Both the position numbers and the translations under genes were made by a program. Below, piece by piece: positions 1-5,132 of a DNA stretch of 5,457 bases. Numbering within the stretch: the stretch's first letter is position 1; the number at the start of each line of letters is the position of its first letter. The stretch lies in the NCBI GenBank assembly GCA_007127575.1, contig SKZC01000012.1, positions 1 to 5,457 on the forward strand, given 5' to 3'. The DNA is from Gemmatimonadota bacterium. Its GTDB lineage: Bacteria > Gemmatimonadota > Gemmatimonadetes > Longimicrobiales > Gaopeijiaceae. Under the pieces are notes generated by a model, which saw only the letters and a list, made by a program, of their open reading frames with translations, searched no databases and was not told where the DNA came from.

Positions 1-1
1 A

Positions 2-943
2 CGGCGGGATCTGGAGGCCGGGGTGCTCCGCACGGTGGGAGATCCTCGGGAACGGTTTCAGGAGGACTATCTCCGAGTCCTTCGTGCGCTTCGGTTCGCC
101 GGAGCCTACGGCCTCCGAATCGAGGAGGGGACCTGGGTGGCCGCAGTGGAGGGAGCCGACCGGCTCGGGCACCTGGCCCCCGAGCGAGTCCGAGAGGAGC
201 TGGTGAAGGTCCTACAAGGGGTGGGACGGCCCTCTCGGTCCCTTGGGCTCTATGCTGCCTCCCGCGTGCTGAAACGAACCCTGCCGGAGCTGGAGGCCAT
301 GGTGGGCGAGCAGCTCTCGCACTCGGGTGCGGACGATATCTGGTCCCATACCCTTCGCACGGTGGATCTTCTACCCTCGAGCCGATGGGATCTCCGGCTC
401 GTCGCCCTGTTGGCGGGTGCCGGTCTCCCTGAGAGCTCTGAAGCCGAAGGAAGCGGTCCTGGAGATCGGGCTACCACTCGGTCCGCTGCGATCCTGGAGC
501 GACTTCGCTTCTCCAACCGCCAGATCCGGGGGTGGTCGACGCTGGCTCGCTGGAGCGTCTGTCGGCCCTCTCCCGAGTGGAGCGATGCGGAGCTCCGCCG
601 TTGGTTGTCTGAGGTCGAGCCTCGTAGGGTCCCACCCCTTCTTCGCCTTTGGTTCGCGGAGGCTCGAGCCCATGGGCTGCGGGGAAGCGGGCGTCCCACA
701 GTGAAGGAGGTCTTGGCCCTTCGTCGACGGATCCAGGGGCTCCTGGCCCTCAGCCCTCCCTTGAGCCTGAGCGATCTGCGGATCACGGGGGGCGACCTCA
801 TCGAGATGGGGTTCCGACCCGGTCCCCGATTCGGAGAGGTCCTGGAGGAACTCCTGGAGCGGGTCATCGAGCGTCCTGAGGAGAACGAGCCGGAGTCCTT
901 GACCCGTTGGGCTCGAGCCCGGCTCCGAGAGGAGGGGGAGTGA
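2..943 (+). CDS. cca: CCA tRNA nucleotidyltransferase, C-terminal part (5' end outside window)
   Basis: This enzyme adds or repairs the 3'-terminal CCA of tRNAs in the cytoplasm. The gene is open from the first in-frame codon at position 2, so the N-terminal palm with the catalytic carboxylates lies upstream; 313 residues are visible. Visible family marks are the DLEAGVLRTVGDP segment and then EDYLR (positions 62-76), matching motif D (EDxxR) that reads the incoming base in class II enzymes. LRALRFA follows and leads into the helical neck and body. An HD-like region follows with its first His kept (WSHT, His codon 347-349), but the usual HD pair is replaced by Ala-Gly at 413-418 (LLAGAGLP where relatives have LLHDIGKP). 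RLRFSN near 498-515 is also typical. The metal-dependent phosphohydrolase activity of HD-containing CCA enzymes is therefore probably absent, while nucleotide addition should not need it. The stop overlaps the rarA start. A bacterial poly(A) polymerase of the same superfamily is the main alternative. Confidence 0.9.
   Translation, partial: RRDLEAGVLRTVGDPRERFQEDYLRVLRALRFAGAYGLRIEEGTWVAAVEGADRLGHLAPERVREELVKVLQGVGRPSRSLGLYAASRVLKRTLPELEAMVGEQLSHSGADDIWSHTLRTVDLLPSSRWDLRLVALLAGAGLPESSEAEGSGPGDRATTRSAAILERLRFSNRQIRGWSTLARWSVCRPSPEWSDAELRRWLSEVEPRRVPPLLRLWFAEARAHGLRGSGRPTVKEVLALRRRIQGLLALSPPLSLSDLRITGGDLIEMGFRPGPRFGEVLEELLERVIERPEENEPESLTRWARARLREEGE
929..937 (+). promoter_or_regulatory. Ribosome binding site for rarA
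   Basis: A purine-rich GAGGAGGGG stretch lies inside the last codons of cca, a few bases before GTG at 940. It supports GTG 940 over the in-frame upstream TTG at 907, which would add eleven residues unlike RarA and lacks a comparable site. Confidence 0.6.
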
Positions 944-2385
944 CCCAGGAGCCGGATCTCTTCACCCACCCCTCGCCCGAGGAAGGAACGGACCCGCAGC
1001 CGTCGGGCCCGTTGGCCGCCCGCATGCGTCCCCGCACCCTGGAAGAGGTGCGGGGGCAGGAGCACCTCCTGGCGCCGGGTATGCCGCTTCGGGCCATGTT
1101 GGAGGACGGTGCACTCTCCAGCCTCATCCTCTGGGGTCCTCCTGGGAGCGGCAAGACCACTCTGGCTCGGCTTCTGGCCCAGCGGCGAGACGCCGCCTTC
1201 GTGCCGTTCAGCGGGGTCACCGACGGGGTGGCTCGCATCCGGGAGGTGGTGGTGGAGGCCCGGACCCGACTGCAGGCCACGGAGCGGCGAACGATCCTCT
1301 TTTGCGACGAGATTCATCGGCTCCACAAAGGCCAGCAGGACGCCTTCCTGCCCCACGTGGAGGATGGGACGGTGGTTCTGGTGGGGGCCACCACGGAAAA
1401 CCCCAGCTTCGAGGTGAACCGGCCTCTCCTGTCCCGGGCGCCCGTGTTCGTTGTGAATCCCCTCACCGTCGAAGCGGTGGAGGAGATCCTCACCGAGGCG
1501 CTGCGGGACGCTGGGCGAGGTTTGGGTGACCGGGGGCTCACGGTGGAGGATGGGGTCCTGACACTTCTGGCGGAGCACGCGGACGGCGATGCCCGTAGGG
1601 CCCTCAACGCCTTGGAAGCGGCAGCGGAGATGGTGGGGGTGGGTGGGGTGGTGACCGCCGAGGCGGCCCGGGCGGCGGCGAGGCACCGGACACCGGCCTA
1701 CGACAAGGCCGGAGAGGAGCACTTCAACCTCATTTCCGCCCTGCACAAGTCCGTGCGGGGAGGCGACCCCGACGGAGCCCTCTACTGGCTCGCACGGATG
1801 ATGGAGGGTGGGGAAGATCCTCGCTACCTGGCACGCCGGATGATCCGCATGGCCGTGGAAGACATAGGGATGGCGGATCCGCAGGCCCTTCGCGTTGCCG
1901 TCTCCGGGTGGGAGGCATACCACTTCCTGGGCTCCCCGGAAGGAGACCTGGCCCTGGCGCAGGTGGCCGTCTACCTGGCCACCGCACCCAAGTCGAACCG
2001 GGTGTACCGGGCCTGGGGCCAGGTGCGGGAGTGGGCCCGGGATACGCCGGCGGCACCCGTGCCCCTCCATCTTCGCAACGCGCCGACGGAGCTCATGGCC
2101 GAGTTGGGTTACGGCGAAGACTATCGGTACGATCCCGATGAGGAAGGGGGAGTCGCCGCCCAATCGTACCTTCCATCAGATCTCGGGGACGGGCGGGCCT
2201 ATCTGCCCGGAGAGTCGGGGTACGAGGGTGAGGTGGCCCGACGCCTGAAAGAGTGGAGCGAGCTGAGGCGTACGCGTCCAGGGTCCGGCCCATGGGACGC
2301 GGCGACGGAACCGGAGCCACCGGTGGAGGGCCCCGAGGGAGACGAAGGTGGGGCGGGTGGAGCCACGACGCGTCGTGAGGGGTAG
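940..2385 (+). CDS. rarA: Replication-associated recombination protein A (AAA+ ATPase RarA/MgsA)
   Basis: RarA is a tetrameric AAA+ ATPase of the clamp-loader/RuvB class that acts at stalled or gapped replication forks. The 481-residue product is somewhat longer than typical members (about 440). In order: an N-terminal PDLF motif (residues 5-8), the conserved PLAARMRPRTLEEVRGQEHLL block (24-44), Walker A GPPGSGKT (66-73), Walker B LFCDE (120-124), sensor 1 GATTENPSF (149-157), an arginine finger in LLSRAP (R166), and sensor 2 GDARRALN (216-223). The MgsA C-terminal region follows, with HFNLISALHKSVRG (261-274), EDIGMADPQALRVA (307-320), YLATAPKSN (345-353) and PVPLHLRNAPT (373-383). All ATPase residues are present. 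The last 35 or so residues are a Gly/Pro/Glu-rich tail, probably disordered. The GTG start overlaps the cca stop as GTGA, so translation is probably coupled. Identification is firm. Confidence 0.97.
   Translation: MTQEPDLFTHPSPEEGTDPQPSGPLAARMRPRTLEEVRGQEHLLAPGMPLRAMLEDGALSSLILWGPPGSGKTTLARLLAQRRDAAFVPFSGVTDGVARIREVVVEARTRLQATERRTILFCDEIHRLHKGQQDAFLPHVEDGTVVLVGATTENPSFEVNRPLLSRAPVFVVNPLTVEAVEEILTEALRDAGRGLGDRGLTVEDGVLTLLAEHADGDARRALNALEAAAEMVGVGGVVTAEAARAAARHRTPAYDKAGEEHFNLISALHKSVRGGDPDGALYWLARMMEGGEDPRYLARRMIRMAVEDIGMADPQALRVAVSGWEAYHFLGSPEGDLALAQVAVYLATAPKSNRVYRAWGQVREWARDTPAAPVPLHLRNAPTELMAELGYGEDYRYDPDEEGGVAAQSYLPSDLGDGRAYLPGESGYEGEVARRLKEWSELRRTRPGSGPWDAATEPEPPVEGPEGDEGGAGGATTRREG
1028..1057 (+). 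repeat. Hairpin-forming inverted repeat near the 5' end of rarA
   Basis: The arms CCCCGCACC (1030-1038) and GGTGCGGGG (1047-1055) are exact reverse complements around an 8-nt loop. A G-U pair (1029/1056) and a G-C pair (1028/1057) can extend the stem. It encodes the conserved RPRTLEEVRG segment, so it may be an accident of GC-rich codons. Confidence 0.4.
2377..2382 (+). promoter_or_regulatory. Ribosome binding site for the lipoprotein gene
   Basis: GAGGGG lies in the last codons of rarA, 11 bases before the ATG at 2394. An out-of-frame ATG at 2387 is nearer, but its frame gives an Arg/Gly-rich product without a signal peptide. ATG 2394 is therefore preferred. Confidence 0.4.
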
Positions 2386-2393
2386 AATGTTTC

Positions 2394-2906
2394 ATGAAGA
2401 CCTGGAATCGAGAATCGAGGCCGTGGGGGGCGCCGGCCGCCATCCTCCTGGGAGCGCTGTTCCTTTTCGCGAGCTCGGGGTGTGCCCTCTTCTACTCGAA
2501 CCCTCAGGTGCGGGTGCTAGAGGTGGGGGTTGGAAGCCTCGGACTTACCTCCGGCACAGCAGACCTTCGGGTGGAGGTTCGGAATCCGAATCGCTTTGGC
2601 GTGGAGCTGCGTGGGCTTCGGTACCGGTTGGACTTGGGAAGCGATGCCGACGAGGGGGTGTGGGTGCCGCTGGTCACCGGGACGGTGTCGGACACCGTCC
2701 GGATTCGGGGTCGACAGGTGGAAGTGGTGTCCATGAGCCTCCCGTTCCAATACTCCGCCCTGGGACCCGTGCTGGGTTTGGCCCTGACCGGGGGAGCGTT
2801 CCGTTACCGGGTCGTGGGAGACCTGACGGCCCGGGGCCCCCTGGGGCAGGTGGAGCTTCCCTTCGAGACGCGGGGCCGGTTGGACGGTTGGATATCTGAT
2901 GGCTGA
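2394..2906 (+). CDS. LEA type 2 (LEA14/WHy-like) family predicted lipoprotein
   Basis: The product is a 170-residue predicted exported protein with a LEA14/WHy beta-sandwich. The N-terminus has basic residues (K2, R6, R9), a hydrophobic stretch (about 13-26, AAILLGALFLF) and a Cys in ASSGC (C30), which suggests signal peptidase II cleavage and lipid attachment. The residue three before Cys is Ser rather than the usual Leu or Val, so the lipobox is imperfect. Then DLRVEVRNPNRFGVEL (57-72) carries the NPN motif typical of LEA_2/WHy domains, followed by alternating beta-strand-like segments to the end. Relatives are small envelope or stress-associated proteins whose ligand is mostly unknown, and no catalytic residues are apparent. 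The gene starts 8 bases after rarA and probably shares its transcript. Family placement is good, lipidation is likely, and the specific role is unknown. Confidence 0.8.
   Translation: MKTWNRESRPWGAPAAILLGALFLFASSGCALFYSNPQVRVLEVGVGSLGLTSGTADLRVEVRNPNRFGVELRGLRYRLDLGSDADEGVWVPLVTGTVSDTVRIRGRQVEVVSMSLPFQYSALGPVLGLALTGGAFRYRVVGDLTARGPLGQVELPFETRGRLDGWISDG
2680..2700 (+). repeat. 21-nt perfect palindrome in the lipoprotein gene
   Basis: GGACGGTGTC (2680-2689) is the exact reverse complement of GACACCGTCC (2691-2700), with a single central G. As RNA it gives a 9-bp stem with a 3-nt loop. It lies in codons for the TGTVSDTV segment (residues 95-102), well upstream of hflX. No function is evident. 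Confidence 0.5.
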
Positions 2907-2932
2907 AGGGATATCGAGGGTTTCCACCCCCA

Positions 2933-2968
2933 ATGCAAAGAGGAGCTGAGCCATTCCCACGACATTGA
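2933..2968 (+). other. Possible 11-codon leader ORF ending on the hflX start
   Basis: ATG at 2933 opens a short frame encoding MQRGAEPFPRH and stopping at TGA 2966-2968, so it overlaps the TTG start of hflX as TTGA. A weak GAGGG (2916-2920) lies 12 bases upstream of the ATG. The arrangement would allow translational coupling to hflX. A chance ORF of this size is common, so this is only a candidate. Confidence 0.2.
2937..2945 (+). promoter_or_regulatory. Shine-Dalgarno sequence upstream of hflX, unusually placed
   Basis: AAAGAGGAG is the strongest ribosome binding site in the 58-base gap before hflX. It is 19 bases from the TTG at 2965, which is too far for ordinary spacing, but only 7 bases from an in-frame ATT at 2953. 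It therefore bears directly on which start codon is used. Confidence 0.55.
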
Positions 2969-4254
2969 TCGAAAACACGACCCCCGTGGACCGGGCCGTA
3001 CTGGTGGGAGCACCGCTTCGGACCTTGGAATCCCGTGTAGTGGATGAACACCTGGAGGAGTTGATCCGCCTCACCGACACGGCCGGGGGGACCGTCGTAG
3101 GGGTCATGGTTCAGAGGATCCAGGCACCGGATCCGCGCTTCTACATCGGAAAGGGGAAGGTCACCCAACTCACCGAGCTGGTGAAGGAAAAGGACGGGAA
3201 CCTCGTCATCTTCGATGAGGACCTGAAGCCGGACCAGGCGAAGAATTTGGAGGACAAGGTGGGTGTGCGGATCATGGACCGGTCCGAGCTCATCCTGGAC
3301 ATCTTCGCCTCCCGGGCCCGAACCCGGGAGGCGAAGATGCAGGTGGAGCTGGCACAGCTCCAGTATCTCCTCCCGCGCTTGAAGCGAATGTGGAGTCACC
3401 TCTCCCGTATCCGGGGTGGAATCGGGCTGCGGGGTCCGGGGGAGACCCAGTTGGAGACGGACCGCCGCCTCATCGGTCGCCGGATCACCGACCTGAGAAA
3501 GAAGCTCAAGAGCGTGGCCGCCGCTCGAGAGGTCCAGAGGCGCGGACGGGACGGCGAGTTCCGGGCGGCTCTGGTGGGCTACACCAACGCCGGCAAGTCC
3601 TCACTCCTGCGTGCGCTCTCCGGCTCGGAGCTGTTCGTGGAGGACCGCCTTTTTGCCACTCTGGATTCCACCACGCGAGGGGTGGAGCTGGGATCGGGGC
3701 ACCAAGCCCTCATCACGGACACGGTGGGGTTCATCCGGAAGCTTCCCCATCACCTCATCGCCTCGTTCCGTTCCACCCTGGAGGAGGCGCGGGAGGCGGA
3801 TCTCATCCTGCACGTCATCGACGGAGCGCACCCCGAGTGGCGCGAGCGAAAACAAGTAGTTGACGAGGTCCTGGAGGAGCTGGAGCTGTCTCAGCGACCC
3901 CAGGTCCTGGTCTTCAACAAGATGGACCTCCTGACCCATGAGGAGGAGAAAGCCTTCCGGGAACGGATCCGTGCACTGGAGTCTCAGCCGGCGGTCTTCC
4001 TGTCGGCGATGCGTGAAGAGAGCCTCGAAGAGCTGGTGGACACGCTGGAAGCTCGGGTTCGAAGTCGGCTTCGGTCGGTTCACCTGCACGTGCATGCCGG
4101 GGACGGAGAGACCTTGGCGACCCTCTACCGGGAGGGGGAAGTGCTCTCGTTGAAGGAGGAAGGGGTCCAGTTGGATGTGACGGCTCGGGTGCCTGAAGCC
4201 CTTCTGGGTCGGTTGAGCCGACAGGACGGGGTGAAGGTGCTGGAGCCCGGCTGA
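2965..4254 (+). CDS. hflX: Ribosome-associated GTPase HflX
   Basis: HflX binds the large ribosomal subunit and splits stalled or hibernating 70S ribosomes. From TTG 2965 it is 429 residues, close to the E. coli protein (426). The N-terminal HflX domain has RAVLVGAP (10-17), FYIGKGKVTQL (59-69), VIFDEDLKPDQAKNLE (81-96) and DIFASRARTREAKMQVELAQLQYLLPRL, then the glycine-rich GGIGLRGPGETQLETDRR (151-168). The G domain has G1 GYTNAGKS (205-212), G2 TTR (236-238), G3 DTVGF (252-256), G4 NKMD (318-321) and G5 SAM (347-349), followed by a short C-terminal domain. All GTPase motifs are intact. The start is uncertain: TTG 2965, an in-frame ATT at 2953 with better Shine-Dalgarno spacing, or GTG 2986, which still precedes all conserved sequence. 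An in-frame stop at 2947-2949 bars any start further upstream. It is probably cotranscribed with its neighbours, although the 58-base gap could hold separate control. Confidence 0.97.
   Translation: MIENTTPVDRAVLVGAPLRTLESRVVDEHLEELIRLTDTAGGTVVGVMVQRIQAPDPRFYIGKGKVTQLTELVKEKDGNLVIFDEDLKPDQAKNLEDKVGVRIMDRSELILDIFASRARTREAKMQVELAQLQYLLPRLKRMWSHLSRIRGGIGLRGPGETQLETDRRLIGRRITDLRKKLKSVAAAREVQRRGRDGEFRAALVGYTNAGKSSLLRALSGSELFVEDRLFATLDSTTRGVELGSGHQALITDTVGFIRKLPHHLIASFRSTLEEAREADLILHVIDGAHPEWRERKQVVDEVLEELELSQRPQVLVFNKMDLLTHEEEKAFRERIRALESQPAVFLSAMREESLEELVDTLEARVRSRLRSVHLHVHAGDGETLATLYREGEVLSLKEEGVQLDVTARVPEALLGRLSRQDGVKVLEPG
3300..3339 (+). repeat. Perfect 17-bp inverted repeat (hairpin) inside hflX
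   Basis: Left arm CATCTTCGCCTCCCGGG (3300-3316) and right arm CCCGGGAGGCGAAGATG (3323-3339) are exact reverse complements separated by the 6-nt loop CCCGAA. The transcript should form a very stable hairpin. It lies in frame across residues 112-125 of HflX (the DIFASRARTREAKM segment). No U-run follows, so it does not look like an intrinsic terminator. It could be an mRNA structural element or a coincidence favoured by the conserved IFA and EAK codons. Confidence 0.75.
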
Positions 4255-4268
4255 GCACGAGTAGTCCG

Positions 4269-5132
4269 TTGGATCACATCGCCTTCGTGGGTCCCGGGCG
4301 CGTCGGGCTCTCCCTGGGTCAGGCGCTTCTGGACGCCGACGCTGTGGATTCCATCACCTACTTCGGCCGGCGGCCCGACCCTCCGTCTCATCCCCTGTTC
4401 CGGGAGGATCGGGCAGCATACGTCTGGGGGCTGCAAAGGCTGGAGGAACGGACCCGAGCCGTCTTTCTCTCCGTTCCCGATGAGCGCATCGAGGAGGTGG
4501 CTCATGGGTTGGCCGGCCGGGGCGAGGCTCCGGCGGCTTGTTCCGCGTTTCACCTCTCCGGGGCCATGCCGGCGGACCCCTTGGGACCGCTCCACGGGCG
4601 GGGCTATTCGGTAGGGACCCTTCACCCACTCCAATCGGTGACATTTTCCCAGGACTCGGCTCACCGATTGGTGGGGTGCGCCTACGCCATCTCGGGAGAG
4701 CCGGCTGCCCTATCCATGGCCCAACGCCTGGTCTCCGCCCTTCAGGGGAAGGCCCTGCGGGTTCCCGCCGGCCGCCGGCCGTTGTATCATGCTGCGGCCG
4801 TTCTAGCGTCGAACTACCTGGTGGTACTGATGGATGCCGCCGTCCACGTCCTGCAGGGAGCGGGCTTGGACGAGGAGGAGGCGCGAGACGCTCTCCTGCC
4901 CCTGGCCCGGGGCACCCTGGCGAACGTAGAGGAGCTGGGGACCCGAGAGGCGCTCACGGGCCCCGTGGCACGCGGGGATGTGGATACGGTGGCACTCCAC
5001 CTCCGGGTGCTGGAAGAGCCCCACCGGCGGCTTTATCAGGAACTGGCGGAGAAGGCGCTGGAGCTGGCAGGGGAAGATCTCTCTTCGGAGAGTCGGGAGG
5101 AGCTGATTCGGATCCTGGGGGAGCGCGGATGA
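4269..5132 (+). CDS. Rossmann-like and DUF2520 domain-containing protein
   Basis: The product is a 287-residue predicted NAD(P)-binding protein of unknown substrate. The N-terminal Rossmann fold has the dinucleotide motif GPGRVG (8-13) directly after the first strand (IAFV). The FGRR (32-35) at the end of the second strand, with Arg rather than an acidic residue, hints at NADP preference. FLSVPDERIEEVA (66-78), CSAFHLSG (91-98) and GTLHPLQS (116-123) are family marks. The helical DUF2520 half starts near YHAAAVLASNYLVVL (173-187) and resembles the C-terminal domains of 6-phosphogluconate or ketopantoate reductase-type enzymes. The start is TTG, 14 bases after the hflX stop, with no clear Shine-Dalgarno sequence, so reinitiation after hflX is plausible; the next in-frame GTG (4288-4290) would delete the first strand. 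It overlaps pdxJ by four bases. Family members also occur beside panC/panD, for example Rv3603c in Mycobacterium, which suggests a cofactor-related reductase. Family placement is firm and function unknown. Confidence 0.88.
   Translation: MDHIAFVGPGRVGLSLGQALLDADAVDSITYFGRRPDPPSHPLFREDRAAYVWGLQRLEERTRAVFLSVPDERIEEVAHGLAGRGEAPAACSAFHLSGAMPADPLGPLHGRGYSVGTLHPLQSVTFSQDSAHRLVGCAYAISGEPAALSMAQRLVSALQGKALRVPAGRRPLYHAAAVLASNYLVVLMDAAVHVLQGAGLDEEEARDALLPLARGTLANVEELGTREALTGPVARGDVDTVALHLRVLEEPHRRLYQELAEKALELAGEDLSSESREELIRILGERG
5117..5123 (+). promoter_or_regulatory. Ribosome binding site for pdxJ
   Basis: GGGGGAG in the last codons of the DUF2520 gene lies 5 bases before ATG 5129. It supports this start, which also aligns with the conserved N-terminus of PdxJ. 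Confidence 0.5.

Noticed and set aside
667..678. 12-bp palindrome AGCCCATGGGCT in cca, and a similar GGGCTCGAGCCC at 909-920
   Set aside because: Both are short, intragenic and different from each other. Such sites are expected in GC-rich coding sequence.
250..2163. Very long open frame (637 codons) on the - strand, antisense to cca and rarA
   Set aside because: Its product is rich in Pro, Arg, His and Gly with no recognisable domain, and it runs opposite two clearly conserved genes. Long antisense open frames are expected where third positions are mostly G or C.
2348..2899. Alternative + strand frame over the lipoprotein gene, with an ATG at 2387 close to GAGGGG
   Set aside because: Its product is Gly/Arg/Pro-rich and lacks a signal peptide, whereas the frame from 2394 has a signal peptide, a Cys and the NPN motif of LEA_2 domains.
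2891..2915. Two GATATC copies around the lipoprotein stop codon as a possible operator or hairpin
   Set aside because: GATATC is self-complementary, the arms are only six bases and the flanks do not pair, so chance is likely.
2880..2920. Possible sigma-70 promoter before hflX (TTGGAT at 2888 with TATCGA at 2912)
   Set aside because: The -10 match is poor and the spacing is 18. It is not strong enough to call as a promoter.
2907..2964. Intrinsic terminator between the lipoprotein gene and hflX
   Set aside because: No GC-rich hairpin followed by a T-run is present in the gap.
2674..3399. 241-codon open frame on the - strand across the lipoprotein and hflX genes
   Set aside because: It is the complement of conserved coding sequence, it crosses a gene boundary, and its product has no family motif or clear start site.
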